From Sphingobacteriales bacterium 46-32 (GTDB lineage Bacteria > Bacteroidota > Bacteroidia > Chitinophagales > Chitinophagaceae): a stretch of 64,000 nucleotides of DNA. Each line of letters begins with the position of its first letter. Positions within the stretch are counted from its first letter, which is position 1. A program made the position numbers and the translations under genes. This document shows, piece after piece, positions 51,072-60,489 of the stretch. The notes beneath the pieces are model-generated. The model saw nothing but the letters and a program-made list of their open reading frames with translations, made no database searches and was not told the DNA's origin. The DNA is taken from contig MKTY01000007.1 of the NCBI GenBank assembly GCA_001898485.1, forward strand, positions 62,001-126,000, read 5' to 3'.

Positions 51072-53192
51072 TTATTGCACCACCAATTTCTCTGTCACAA
51101 CACCCGCCGGGCGGATGATCCTAATAATATAAACACCTTTTTTCAATGAATACGTATCGAAACGCTGATAGCTGCCGGCAACGCCTTTAACAGTTTGGAG
51201 CAATTGTCCGGTTGCACTGATTAAATCGGCCCTGTAACCACGTTGATTTTGCGTGCCGCTCACATACAGCATCACAGGCTGACCGGCAGGCACCACATTT
51301 GGCTGTAACGTGGTCGTGACCGAACCGCCGGTATTTACGAGGATAGTACGGCTGTATCTGAAACGACCGTCATTGTCCACCATTTTCAATCGGTAATACC
51401 CCCTGTCCATAAAACGGCTGGCCTGCAGATCGGTAAAAGAATAAGTACCGGAACGCTCTGTATTAGCCGGCACTGTTCCAATTACCGAATACGATCCCGA
51501 AGAGAGCGGTGCCCGCTCCAGCTCAAACCGGTTTACATTATCCTGGTTGGCCGTTGTCCAAATCAGCTTTACATCGCCGTTATCACTCACAGCCTGGAAG
51601 GATAGCAAATCGAGTGGCAGTGAAGAAGAAGGAAATACAAGCAGGTACAATGTGGCTGCTGCACAGACCGAAGGAGCGCCATTGTCACATACCTGATAAG
51701 GAAAGTTTACCGGTCCGTTAAATCCGGAAACCGGAACAAAAGTATAATCACCGTTGGAAGCCAGTGTAAGTGTTCCTTTTCCGGTAATGGTAGTAGTCTG
51801 AGTGGTGATGGTTTGTGTATTGTTTTCCGGGTCGATGTCATTCGTACGTACATTGCCCGAAACAGTTGTATTTAAAGGTGTACTGTTGTAATCATCGGAG
51901 GCAACGGTAGAGTTTTCGCTGGCTGCAGGCAAAATAGTGATAATCTGATCGGCGGTGGCCGTTTGCGCAGTCGGCAATGAGCGATCCGATACCTCGTAGG
52001 TTAAACGGTCGTATCCGGTATAGCCGGCACCGGGTGTATAGGTAATCTCACCGGTGGTACTGTTTACACTGGCTGTACCATGCTGGGGCTGAGTGAGGAT
52101 GACAACCGATGCAGGATTGAGCGTAACGGCATTATTACTGCCGGCCTTATCATTGGCAAGTGTAGGCAGGGTGACCGCTGTATTGACCAGTGTGGTGGCC
52201 ATATCGGTATTGGCAAAAGGTTTGTTGTTACTGGCCGAAGCATCGCTTATCCGTATCACCAGATCAATCAGCGGACAGTCGGGCGATACAACACTGCCCG
52301 GACACATCGGTACCGAAAACTTATAGACACCAGCCACAGCTGCCGTAAAAGTATAGGTACCATCTGCATTGATGGAAGGCAATGCCGGACCAGGGTTGCC
52401 CGGCTGGGCTGTTGGAGTTCCGTAGGTAGTACCGGTTGCCTTTATATCGTTGGTCCCAACATTGCCGGTAACCGGCATATTCACAAAACTGGCATTGATA
52501 TCCGGGGGCACTTTTACGCAACGTGTGTAAGACAGTGAGGTAAAACCCAGCGTCACCGTACTCGTATTGTTGGCATCGGCCTTACCGCTGGTCATCACGA
52601 TACGGGTTACCGGTCCGGGTATAGTAAGTGTGATACGGTTGGTATTTACAGAGGTACCACCCGCTGTATTGTTGCCTGTAAGCACATTACCACCTGAAAT
52701 AACAATCGTACCGGAGTTGCCCGGATCGGCTACGTTATCGGTGAAATTAGCATTGCTGAGTGTGATGGCGGTGGCTCCGTTAAAAGCAGTAATACGCAGC
52801 TGATCCTGGTTATTGAGACCTGCACAACGCAAACTGAAGTTGGTAACAGCTTCGTTAAACTGCAGGGTATACGTAGCAATATTGGCTGTGGTAGTATTGT
52901 TGGTACTTTGCGGCTGTACATATATATAATCACCAACCGTTGGGTCATTCTGAATCCGAATACCATTGCCCCATCTTGCCGTGCCGGCTACCGAACCGGA
53001 AAAACTAAACATACCGCTGCTCAGATTGGAAATGGTAGCAGGAGCCGCATTGCCCGAATTGAAAGCCGTGTTAAGTGCGTAGTTGGGGGTATTGACGGTG
53101 GCTGTTCCACGCACCGTGGCCGGTGTGCACTGCGAAAATGCTGCCTTCAGCGCCAAAAACAAGAGGAAAAATGCAAAAAAAACTTTTTTCAT
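51072..53192 (-). CDS. Large secreted protein with Ig/cadherin-like domains and a T9SS type A sorting domain
   Basis: A 706-residue protein: signal peptide (residues 1-20, ending AAFSQ), a beta-rich N-terminal region (~20-240), then Ig/cadherin-like modules with phrases such as NDIDPENNTQTIT and YTPGAGYTGYDRLTYEVSD (bacterial tandem-repeat adhesin style, ~340-510), a region like the usual DLLSFQAVSDNGDVKLIWTTANQDNVNRFELER fibronectin-type module (~520-600), and a C-terminal ~75-residue domain ending SYQRFDTYSLKKGVYIIRIIRPAGVVTEKLVVQ in the style of type A T9SS sorting signals. It should be secreted through the type IX system to the cell surface. ATG 53192 opens the signal peptide. Ligand unknown; adhesin role is inference. 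Confidence 0.82.
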   Translation of the reverse strand: MKKVFFAFFLLFLALKAAFSQCTPATVRGTATVNTPNYALNTAFNSGNAAPATISNLSSGMFSFSGSVAGTARWGNGIRIQNDPTVGDYIYVQPQSTNNTTTANIATYTLQFNEAVTNFSLRCAGLNNQDQLRITAFNGATAITLSNANFTDNVADPGNSGTIVISGGNVLTGNNTAGGTSVNTNRITLTIPGPVTRIVMTSGKADANNTSTVTLGFTSLSYTRCVKVPPDINASFVNMPVTGNVGTNDIKATGTTYGTPTAQPGNPGPALPSINADGTYTFTAAVAGVYKFSVPMCPGSVVSPDCPLIDLVIRISDASASNNKPFANTDMATTLVNTAVTLPTLANDKAGSNNAVTLNPASVVILTQPQHGTASVNSTTGEITYTPGAGYTGYDRLTYEVSDRSLPTAQTATADQIITILPAASENSTVASDDYNSTPLNTTVSGNVRTNDIDPENNTQTITTQTTTITGKGTLTLASNGDYTFVPVSGFNGPVNFPYQVCDNGAPSVCAAATLYLLVFPSSSLPLDLLSFQAVSDNGDVKLIWTTANQDNVNRFELERAPLSSGSYSVIGTVPANTERSGTYSFTDLQASRFMDRGYYRLKMVDNDGRFRYSRTILVNTGGSVTTTLQPNVVPAGQPVMLYVSGTQNQRGYRADLISATGQLLQTVKGVAGSYQRFDTYSLKKGVYIIRIIRPAGVVTEKLVVQ

Positions 53193-53429
53193 TCGACTAT
53201 TATTGAAAAATGTACTTAACCGAAGTACGATGAACAATACACATCATTAAAAATTGGTGCAAAGGATGCCCGATTGATCGCTGAGCGATTTTTTGCGTGC
53301 CGGACGGCACACTGCATGTTTAGACAGGGTAAAGAGGCCGCAAGGTACGTGTTGCGGACGACAATACCTATAGAATTAATTCTACTAATGCCGAAATTCT
53401 TCGATCCTGATACACATCGTAGATAAAAT

Positions 53430-53680
53430 TGGGAGACGCAAAGAACGCAAAGCGGATTAAGGACGCAAAGCTGGCTGAGAACGCGAAGGACGCAAAGCGG
53501 ATTAAGAACGCAAAGACGACAAAGAACGCGAAGGACGCAAAGCGGATTAAGAACGCAAAGCTGACCGAGAACGCGAAGGACGCAAAGCGGATTAAGGACG
53601 CAAAGACGACAAAGAACGCGAAGGACGCAAAGCGGATTAAGAACGCAAAGACGACAAAGAACGCAAAGAAGGCGAAGATT
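53430..53680. repeat. 9-bp-based repeat array (ACGCAAAG units)
   Basis: Units of GACGCAAAG/AACGCAAAG/GGACGCAAAG alternate with CGGATTAAG, ACGACAAAG and CTGACCGAG in higher-order repeats of ~45-63 bp. Both strands are open over 300 bp, giving Lys/Ala- or Phe/Ala-rich phantom proteins, so no gene is called. Arrays of this composition recur in many bacterial genomes as dispersed non-coding repeats. Confidence 0.85.
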
Positions 53681-53765
53681 TCAGTCACATTCGCACATCA
53701 GCACACTGGCATATCAGCAACCGGCTAATCACCCTTTCTACCCCTTCCGGGAGGCATATTTGTCG

Positions 53766-53773
53766 TAAATTTG
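53766..53773 (+). promoter_or_regulatory. Predicted -7 element of the HAD gene
   Basis: TAAATTTG matches TAnnTTTG exactly. It lies 84 bp before the ATG. No -33 element is clear. Confidence 0.4.
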
Positions 53774-53857
53774 CGGCTCGCAGCCCTCACGGAGGGATTA
53801 AATAATAAAAAAGCGATGCATAATCGGGATTTACCTGTTCGCTAATTAACAAAACTG

Positions 53858-54511
53858 ATGAAATATAAAGCCTTTCTTTTTGACCTGAATGGTACCATGA
53901 TCGATGATATGCAATATCATATCCGTGCATGGCATCGGATTCTGAATGAACTGGGTGCCGGCATTTCCCTGGAACGTACCAAAGAAGAATGTTATGGCAA
54001 AAATCATGAATTGCTCGATCGCGTTTTCCCCGGCCGATTTACAGAGTCGGAAAAGGACAAACTCAGCCTGGAAAAAGAACAGCAATACCAGCAGGAGTTT
54101 AAACCCTACCTGCAATTGATCACTGGCCTGGACGAGTACCTTCAACAAGCCCGTCAACAGGGAATCCGCATGGCAATCGGATCGGCAGCCATTCGTTTCA
54201 ATATTGACTTCGTACTCGATGGATTAAACATCCGGCATTATTTCAGCGCGATTGTAAGCGCCGATGATGTACAGGCCAGCAAGCCCGACCCGGCCACTTA
54301 CCTGCAATGTGCCGAACTGCTGGGTATTGCTCCGGAGCACTGCCTGGTATTTGAAGATGCCCCCAAAGGTGTGGAAGCAGCCCTCAATGCAGGTATGGAT
54401 TGCGTGGTCCTGACCACCATGCACCGGAAAGAAGAGTTTAACTATAGCAATATCGTTTCCTTCAACAACGATTATCTTTCCCTGACACAACAGCTGACAG
54501 CGGCCATATAA
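53858..54511 (+). CDS. HAD-IA hydrolase, beta-phosphoglucomutase-like
   Basis: A 217-residue HAD superfamily protein with the alpha-helical C1 cap of the beta-phosphoglucomutase group. Motif I is FDLNGTMID: the nucleophile Asp (D9) is present but the second Asp of the usual DxD is Asn (DLN), which is the general acid/base in phosphatases. Motif II is GSAA, motif III the Lys in SKPDP, and motif IV the FEDAPKGVEAA segment. It is 49 bp before araR on the same strand and may be part of the arabinose cluster, for example acting on a sugar phosphate; this is inference. The N variant may alter the activity. Confidence 0.83.
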   Translation: MKYKAFLFDLNGTMIDDMQYHIRAWHRILNELGAGISLERTKEECYGKNHELLDRVFPGRFTESEKDKLSLEKEQQYQQEFKPYLQLITGLDEYLQQARQQGIRMAIGSAAIRFNIDFVLDGLNIRHYFSAIVSADDVQASKPDPATYLQCAELLGIAPEHCLVFEDAPKGVEAALNAGMDCVVLTTMHRKEEFNYSNIVSFNNDYLSLTQQLTAAI

Positions 54512-54537
54512 ACGATTAAGCAAAGCCCGGATTTTAA

Positions 54538-54545
54538 TAGCTTTG
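54538..54545 (+). promoter_or_regulatory. Predicted -7 element upstream of araR
   Basis: TAGCTTTG matches the TAnnTTTG consensus, 16 bp before the araR ATG. Confidence 0.4.
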
Positions 54546-54560
54546 AAAATTACGTTGCCC

Positions 54561-55262
54561 ATGACCAAATACCAGAAACAAACCAGACTGCTTGCTGCCG
54601 TGGATTGTATCATTTTTGGATTTGACGGACACGAACTCAACATATTGCTCATTCAACGTGGCTTTGAACCCGAGCGGGGAAAATGGAGCCTGATGGGAGG
54701 TTTTATACAACCCGATGAAAGCCCCGATGATGCCGCTACCCGGATCTTAAAAGGCCTGACCGGACTCGATGGTGTATACCTGGAACAACTGCACACTTTT
54801 GGCCGCCCCAACCGTGACCCTATTGAACGCACTCTTTCCATTACCTATTTCGCCCTTATAGATATCCAGCGTTACGAAAAACAACTGAGCGATGAGTACC
54901 ATGCTGAGTGGTTTCCCCTCCACAAAATGCCGAACCTTATCTTCGATCACAACGAGATGGTAAAGATGGCCCGCGAAAAACTGCGTTACAAGGCGGCCCT
55001 GCACCCGCTGCTGTTTGAACTGCTGCCTGAAAAATTCACGCTCCCACTATTGCAAACCCTGTATGAATCGGTATATGACACGCAATTTGATAAACGCAAT
55101 TTCAGCCGCAAAGTCTTATCCACCAACCTGCTGATCAAACAAAATGACAAGGATAAAGACAACTCCCGCAAGGGCGCTTATTATTACAAACTGGATACGA
55201 AGAATTATAAGACCAACTTCCAGGCCTTTCTCAGCATTATCCCCATACCCCGCCCCCTTTAA
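54561..55262 (+). CDS. araR: Nudix-domain transcriptional regulator of arabinose use (AraR, NrtR family)
   Basis: A 233-residue regulator with an N-terminal Nudix domain (~residues 15-140) and a C-terminal winged-helix DNA-binding domain (~150-220). The Nudix box keeps the Gly and first Glu (GFIQPDESPDDAATR) but the catalytic REUXEE is RILKGL, so pyrophosphatase activity is probably lost and the domain is a sensor. Nudix-type AraR proteins characterised in Bacteroides repress arabinose genes and are released by L-arabinose; that this one does so is inferred from family and from its place directly upstream of araB. The candidate operator is at 55308-55322. Confidence 0.88.
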   Translation: MTKYQKQTRLLAAVDCIIFGFDGHELNILLIQRGFEPERGKWSLMGGFIQPDESPDDAATRILKGLTGLDGVYLEQLHTFGRPNRDPIERTLSITYFALIDIQRYEKQLSDEYHAEWFPLHKMPNLIFDHNEMVKMAREKLRYKAALHPLLFELLPEKFTLPLLQTLYESVYDTQFDKRNFSRKVLSTNLLIKQNDKDKDNSRKGAYYYKLDTKNYKTNFQAFLSIIPIPRPL

Positions 55263-55307
55263 TATAACCAGGCCCTAACGGTTAATTTTTTTTATTTAAA
55301 AAAATAA

Positions 55308-55322
55308 GTGTTAATTTGACAC
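55308..55322 (+). promoter_or_regulatory. Candidate AraR operator overlapping the araB promoter
   Basis: GTGTTAATTTGACAC is a 15-bp palindrome with 4-bp arms (GTGT/ACAC). Its centre, TTAATTTG (55311-55318), is one mismatch from the -7 consensus; TTTT at 55287-55290 would be the -33 element with a 20-bp spacer, the same spacing as two other promoters in this window. A repressor bound here would block RNA polymerase. Confidence 0.55.
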
Positions 55323-55334
55323 GAATTGCTTGAT

Positions 55335-56969
55335 ATGGAAAAAAAATTCGTGATCGGTGTAGATTATGGAACGGATTCTGTGCGATCGGTTCTTATCGAT
55401 GCGCAAACGGGCGAAGAGAAAGCAGCTGCAGTTTTTTATTACCCCCGCTGGAAAAAAGGATTGTATTGCGATCCGTCTGCCAACCGCTTTCGTCAGCATC
55501 CCCTCGATTATATAGAAGGACTGGAACAAACCATTCAAACATGTCTGCAGAAAGCGGGTCCCGCCATTGCCGCACAGGTAAAAGGTATTTCGGTCGATAC
55601 CACCGGCTCCACCCCCATCGCGGTCAACCAGCAGGGAATACCGCTATCACTTCTGCCAGCATTTGCGGAAAATCCCAACGCGATGTTTGTGTTGTGGAAA
55701 GACCATACCGCTACGAAAGAGGCCGCACAGATTAACGAGCATGCCCGATCTTTCTCCACCAATTATCTGCAATATGTAGGCGGCATTTACAGCAGCGAAT
55801 GGTATTGGGCCAAACTGCTTTTTTTACTGCGCACAGATGAGACCATTCGGCAACACATTCACTCTTTTGTTGAACATTGCGACTGGATCCCCTTTCTGCT
55901 GACAGGAGGTAACGATGCCACACAACTGAAACGCGGTATTTGCAGTGCAGGACATAAAGCACTCTGGGCAAAAGAATTCGATGGACTGCCACCTGATGAT
56001 TTTTTCACATCGCTCGATCCGCTGTTAAAAGGATTTACCGACCAATCTTTTACCCACACTTATACAGCAGATCAGCCTGCGGGTAATCTTTCTGCTGAAT
56101 GGGCCGGTAAACTGGGCCTGTCGACTGATGTTGTTGTCGGCATTGGGGCATTCGACTGCCACATGGGAGCCGTTGGCGGACAAATAGAGCCGTATTATCT
56201 CAGTAAAGTGATGGGCACTTCTACCTGCGATATGCTGGTAGCACCCAAAGAAGAAGTCAGCAACATCCTGGTAAATGGTATTTGCGGACAGGTCGACGGA
56301 TCCATTATACCGGGCATGATCGGTATGGAAGCCGGACAATCCGCTTTCGGCGATGTATATGCCTGGTTCAGAAATCTGCTGGCCTGGCCATTGCAATGGA
56401 TTACTGATGAAGAAGAAAAAGAACGCATCAGCGATAAGATCATGGGTGAATTAGCAGCGGCGGCGGCACAACTGCCCCTGCAGGAAACAGACGAGATCGC
56501 TATAGACTGGTTAAACGGACGCCGCACACCCGATGCCAATCAACTGCTCAAAGGAGCTTTGCAGGGACTGAGCCTGGCAACAGACGCGCCCCGCCTTTTC
56601 AAAGCACTGGTAGAAGCCACCTGCTTTGGAGCCAAAGCCATCACAGACCGGTTTACGGAACAGGGAATCACTATTAAAGGATTGATCGGTTTGGGTGGTG
56701 TTGCTAAAAAATCACCTTATATCATGCAGACCATGGCCGATATAATGAATATGCCTATCCGTGTTCATAAAAGCGAACAAACCTGTGCAGCAGGTGCTGC
56801 CATGTTTGCCGCTACGGCCGCGGGCATTTATCCAACTGTGGAAAAAGCTATGGAAGCGATGGGACAGGGTTTTGACACGACGTATTATCCCAATGAAAAC
56901 AGAGCAGCGCTATACCAGAAAAGATACGCTCAATACAAAAAACTAGGGAGGTTTATTGAACATGGATAA
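55335..56969 (+). CDS. araB: Ribulokinase
   Basis: A 544-residue FGGY kinase that phosphorylates L-ribulose to L-ribulose 5-phosphate. The N-terminal VIGVDYGTDSVRSVLID is the ATP-binding phosphate-1 motif. DTTGSTPI and FVLWKDHTA are typical for ribulokinases; GIGAFDCHMGAVGG and GLIGLGGVAKKSPYIMQTMAD follow in the C-terminal domain. The start is ATG 55335 rather than the TTG 9 bp upstream. It is the first enzyme gene of the operon and overlaps araD by 8 bp. Confidence 0.93.
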   Translation: MEKKFVIGVDYGTDSVRSVLIDAQTGEEKAAAVFYYPRWKKGLYCDPSANRFRQHPLDYIEGLEQTIQTCLQKAGPAIAAQVKGISVDTTGSTPIAVNQQGIPLSLLPAFAENPNAMFVLWKDHTATKEAAQINEHARSFSTNYLQYVGGIYSSEWYWAKLLFLLRTDETIRQHIHSFVEHCDWIPFLLTGGNDATQLKRGICSAGHKALWAKEFDGLPPDDFFTSLDPLLKGFTDQSFTHTYTADQPAGNLSAEWAGKLGLSTDVVVGIGAFDCHMGAVGGQIEPYYLSKVMGTSTCDMLVAPKEEVSNILVNGICGQVDGSIIPGMIGMEAGQSAFGDVYAWFRNLLAWPLQWITDEEEKERISDKIMGELAAAAAQLPLQETDEIAIDWLNGRRTPDANQLLKGALQGLSLATDAPRLFKALVEATCFGAKAITDRFTEQGITIKGLIGLGGVAKKSPYIMQTMADIMNMPIRVHKSEQTCAAGAAMFAATAAGIYPTVEKAMEAMGQGFDTTYYPNENRAALYQKRYAQYKKLGRFIEHG

Positions 56970-57663
56970 ATATCAGCACATCAGGCACCAGGCTTTTGAA
57001 GCTAATATGCAACTGCCCAAACTCGGGCTGGTCCTTTACACCTTCGGCAATGTAAGTGCCGCTGACCGCGACCTGGGTGTATTTGCCATTAAGCCAAGCG
57101 GTGTGCCATACGATGAATTGTCGGCCGATAAAATGGTGATCGTTGATTTCGATGGCATCGTGGTTGAAGGCACACTGCGTCCCTCCTCCGATACAAAAAC
57201 CCATGCCGTACTCTATCGTCAATGGGGCAATATCGGCGGAATCTGCCATACACATTCCCTCTATGCAACAGCCTGGTCGCAGGCACAGCGGGATATCCCC
57301 CTGTTTGGCACCACCCATGCCGATCATAACACTACTGACATTCCCTGTGCCCCACCGATGAAGGATGAAATGATCCGGGGAAATTACGAATATGAAACCG
57401 GGCTGCAGATCATTCGTTGTCTCGAAGAAAGAAACCTGCGTTATGAAGAAGTGGAAATGATACTGGTAGGCAATCACGCACCCTTTACCTGGGGAAAAAC
57501 AGCGGCGAAAGCGGTTTACAACAGTGCCGTCCTGGAAAACATTGCACAAATGGCCCACCTGACGCTGCAGATCAACCCTACTGCTCCGCGATTGAAAGAA
57601 GCACTGATTAAAAAACATTTCGAACGCAAACACGGCCCGGACTCGTATTACGGACAGCAATAA
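56962..57663 (+). CDS. araD: L-ribulose-5-phosphate 4-epimerase
   Basis: A 233-residue class II aldolase/epimerase that converts L-ribulose 5-phosphate to D-xylulose 5-phosphate, which enters the pentose phosphate pathway. The zinc-binding His pair is in GGICHTHSLYATAW and the third His in LVGNHAPFTWG; GNVSAAD and KPSGVPYDEL are the phosphate-binding motifs. The start ATG 56962 lies inside araB (8-bp overlap). A GGGAGG Shine-Dalgarno sequence (56946-56951), rare in this organism type, precedes it inside araB. Confidence 0.93.
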   Translation: MDKYQHIRHQAFEANMQLPKLGLVLYTFGNVSAADRDLGVFAIKPSGVPYDELSADKMVIVDFDGIVVEGTLRPSSDTKTHAVLYRQWGNIGGICHTHSLYATAWSQAQRDIPLFGTTHADHNTTDIPCAPPMKDEMIRGNYEYETGLQIIRCLEERNLRYEEVEMILVGNHAPFTWGKTAAKAVYNSAVLENIAQMAHLTLQINPTAPRLKEALIKKHFERKHGPDSYYGQQ

Positions 57664-57727
57664 GCGCTGCACTGCAAAACAACCTGCAAACGTAATTTAC
57701 TCCATCATTTAAACAACCCGATTGCTG

Positions 57728-58867
57728 ATGAAAAAAATAACCGCCCTCACGCTGATCGCCACACTGGCACTGGCAGCCTGCCAGAATGCTGATGATAAAA
57801 AGACAGAAAAAAATACGCCTGTTTCATCGATTGCAGACAGCATATATGGTATTCATGGTACAGATACTATCATACGTTACACCCTCACCAATCCTTCGGG
57901 CATGCAGGTCAGCATCCTCAACTATGGCGGCACTATTACCGATATTGTTACCCCCGACAAAAACGGTCACAAGGGTAATGTTGTGCTTAGTTTTAGCAGT
58001 CTCGATGGCTATCTCCAAAAAGGCAACCCCTATTTTGGTGCACTCATCGGCCGCTATGGAAACCGTATAGCCAATGCAGCCTTTTCACTGGAAGGAAAAA
58101 AATATCAGCTTTCGGCAAACGACAATGGCAATAGCCTCCATGGCGGCATCAAAGGATACGACAAAGTAGTATGGAAAGCAGAAAAACTGGCAGGCGACAG
58201 CAGCCTTCAACTCACCTATCTGAGCAGGGATGGCGAAGAAGGCTATCCCGGCAATCTGACGATCAATGTAATTTATACACTCACTGCTGCCAATGAACTG
58301 AAGATCGATTACACGGCCACCACAGACAAAGCCACGCCGGTGAACCTGACCAATCATGCTTATTTTAATTTATCTGCCGGCAACCAACCAACCATACTCG
58401 GCCATTTTCTGATGATCAACGCCGACCGGTATACCATGGTAAATGACAAACTTATTCCCACGGGTGAACTCCCTGCGGTAAAAGGCACCCCAATGGATTT
58501 CACCACACGCAAACTCATTGGTCGGGATATTGCCGGCGTAAAAGGCGGCTATGATCACAACTGGGTATTGAACAAAAAAGGAACAGACCTGGAAAAAATA
58601 GCCGAATTGGCTGATACAGCGAGCGGCCGTGTGATGGAAGTATGGACGACCGAACCGGGCATACAGTTCTATTCCGGCAACTTCCTCGATGGCTCACTCA
58701 CCCAAACAAGGAACGGCGAAAAATACATTCAGCATGCGGGTCTTTGCCTCGAAACCCAGCATTTTCCCGACAGTCCCAACCAGCCCTCATTTCCGACCAC
58801 CATTTTAAAACCCGGAGAAACGTATCGCCAGACAACGATATACAGGTTTGGCATAAATAATCAATAA
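57728..58867 (+). CDS. Aldose 1-epimerase (mutarotase), predicted lipoprotein
   Basis: A 379-residue GalM-family mutarotase, here with a lipoprotein signal (lipobox LALAAC, about residues 14-19), so it works in the periplasm or on the outer membrane rather than in the cytoplasm. It interconverts alpha and beta anomers of free sugars. The catalytic His is in TNHAYFNLS and the catalytic Glu in GLCLETQHFPDSPN. The ATG at 57728 was chosen over two near-cognate codons upstream in frame. It lies between araD and araA in the same direction, so its likely substrate is L-arabinose released by the glycosidases, supplied to the symporter in the preferred anomer (inference). Confidence 0.9.
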   Translation: MKKITALTLIATLALAACQNADDKKTEKNTPVSSIADSIYGIHGTDTIIRYTLTNPSGMQVSILNYGGTITDIVTPDKNGHKGNVVLSFSSLDGYLQKGNPYFGALIGRYGNRIANAAFSLEGKKYQLSANDNGNSLHGGIKGYDKVVWKAEKLAGDSSLQLTYLSRDGEEGYPGNLTINVIYTLTAANELKIDYTATTDKATPVNLTNHAYFNLSAGNQPTILGHFLMINADRYTMVNDKLIPTGELPAVKGTPMDFTTRKLIGRDIAGVKGGYDHNWVLNKKGTDLEKIAELADTASGRVMEVWTTEPGIQFYSGNFLDGSLTQTRNGEKYIQHAGLCLETQHFPDSPNQPSFPTTILKPGETYRQTTIYRFGINNQ

Positions 58868-58966
58868 ACGAAGAAGGAAAGAAATAATTGAACCAGGCCC
58901 ATTGCCAGCCTCTTTCCGCATCGATCGATTGAACATTTTCTATTTGAATACAACTAATCAACACAG

Positions 58967-60457
58967 ATGAAACATTTCAACGAACAGGAACTTTGGTTTA
59001 TCACCGGCAGCCAGCACCTCTACGGTGAAGAGACATTACGCCAGGTAGCTATCCATTCACAGCAGATCGCCCATGGGCTCGATGAGGCGCCGCAAATACC
59101 GGTAAAAATTATCTTCAAACCCGTTGTAAAAAGCAGTGAAGAGATAACAGCTATTTGCAAAGAAGCCAATAATGCCGAAAACTGTATCGGCATCATTACC
59201 TGGATGCATACCTTCTCGCCCGCCAAAATGTGGATCGGCGGATTAAAAATTCTGCACAAACCCTTGCTTCACCTCCATACGCAGTTTAACCGCGATATAC
59301 CCTGGGGTGAGATCGATATGGATTTTATGAACTTAAACCAGGCCGCGCATGGTGATCGTGAATTTGGATTCATGACCTCGCGTATGCGCATCGATCGCAA
59401 AGTGGTGGTCGGCTACTGGCAGGATGAAAAGCTGATCCGCCAGATTGGTGAATGGTCACGCGTAGCTGCCGCCTGGCACGACTGGCAGGGAGCTAAATTT
59501 GCCCGCTTTGGCGACAATATGCGTTATGTAGCGGTTACAGAAGGCGACAAAGTGGAAGCGGAACTGAAGTTTGGCTATTCGGTCAACACCTATGGTATCG
59601 GCGACCTGGTAAAAGTAATCGGCGAAGTAAGTGACCGCGAAACGGATACACTGGTACAGGAATATGAAGACAGTTACAATGTAATGAGCATACTCCGCAA
59701 AGGCGGTGAGCGCCACGATTCGCTTCGCGAAGCAGCCCGCATTGAAGCTGGCTTACGCCATTTTTTGCAGGATGGCAACTTCAAAGGTTTTTCAGACACC
59801 TTCGAAGACCTGCATGGTATGCAACAACTACCCGGCCTTGCTGTACAACGTCTCATGGCAGAAGGATATGGTTTTAGCGGAGAGGGCGACTGGAAAACGG
59901 CGGCGCTGGTAAGAGCGATGAAAACACTGGCAACCGGATTACCCGGCGGCAATTCTTTCATGGAAGATTACACCTATCATTTCGAACCCAACAATGAAAT
60001 GGTACTGGGCTCGCACATGCTCGAAATCTGCGCCAGCATTGCTGATGGTAAGCCATCCTGTGAAATACATCCGCTCGGTATCGGCGGCAAAGCCGACCCC
60101 GTGCGCCTGGTGTTCAATGTAGCCGGCGGCACAGCCCTCAATGCCTCAATGGTGGATATGGGCAACCGCTTTCGGTTACTGGTAAATGAGGTAACAGCCG
60201 TTTCGCCGCAAAGAGATCTGCCCAAACTGCCTGTAGCAAGGGTACTGTGGAAACCGCATCCCAATATGCACACTGCGCTGGCCGCATGGATCTATGCAGG
60301 CGGTGCGCACCATACCTGCTATAGCCAGAATTTACATGCCGGCTATCTCGAAGATTTTGCCGCACTGGCCGGTATTGAATATGTACTGATCGATAACCAG
60401 ACGCAACTGCGGCAGTTGAAAAATGAATTGCGATGGAACGAAGCCTGTTATAAATAA
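58967..60457 (+). CDS. araA: L-arabinose isomerase
   Basis: A 496-residue enzyme of the usual length for AraA; it converts L-arabinose to L-ribulose using Mn2+. Family motifs are [17 protein letters not shown] at the N-terminus, [13 protein letters not shown] near residue 85, and [24 protein letters not shown] near residue 335 with the metal-binding Glu and His. The ATG at 58967 follows a 99-bp gap after the mutarotase gene in which a TATTTG may mark a secondary promoter. Confidence 0.95.
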   Translation: MKHFNEQELWFITGSQHLYGEETLRQVAIHSQQIAHGLDEAPQIPVKIIFKPVVKSSEEITAICKEANNAENCIGIITWMHTFSPAKMWIGGLKILHKPLLHLHTQFNRDIPWGEIDMDFMNLNQAAHGDREFGFMTSRMRIDRKVVVGYWQDEKLIRQIGEWSRVAAAWHDWQGAKFARFGDNMRYVAVTEGDKVEAELKFGYSVNTYGIGDLVKVIGEVSDRETDTLVQEYEDSYNVMSILRKGGERHDSLREAARIEAGLRHFLQDGNFKGFSDTFEDLHGMQQLPGLAVQRLMAEGYGFSGEGDWKTAALVRAMKTLATGLPGGNSFMEDYTYHFEPNNEMVLGSHMLEICASIADGKPSCEIHPLGIGGKADPVRLVFNVAGGTALNASMVDMGNRFRLLVNEVTAVSPQRDLPKLPVARVLWKPHPNMHTALAAWIYAGGAHHTCYSQNLHAGYLEDFAALAGIEYVLIDNQTQLRQLKNELRWNEACYK

Positions 60458-60489
60458 ACACCAAGCTATCACTGCAAAACAAATTGTCT

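Larger units (their letters stand above)
53193..53857. other. Intergenic region with a repeat array and a promoter
   Basis: The 665-bp divergent gap contains the GACGCAAAG repeat array (53430-53680), traces of the ATCAGCAC repeat family (53696-53722), a -7-like TAAATTTG (53766-53773) and a small hairpin CCCTC-ACG-GAGGG (about 53787-53799) in the leader of the HAD gene. The rest holds nothing recognisable. Confidence 0.6.

Noticed and set aside
53429-53728. Plus-strand 99-codon and minus-strand 106-codon open frames of Lys/Ala and Phe/Ala repeats
   Set aside because: Both are translations of the GACGCAAAG tandem array; opposite frames open at once and no domain or start signal supports either.
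56953-57672. 239-codon minus-strand open frame
   Set aside because: Antisense to araD, whose zinc ligands and operon position are clear.
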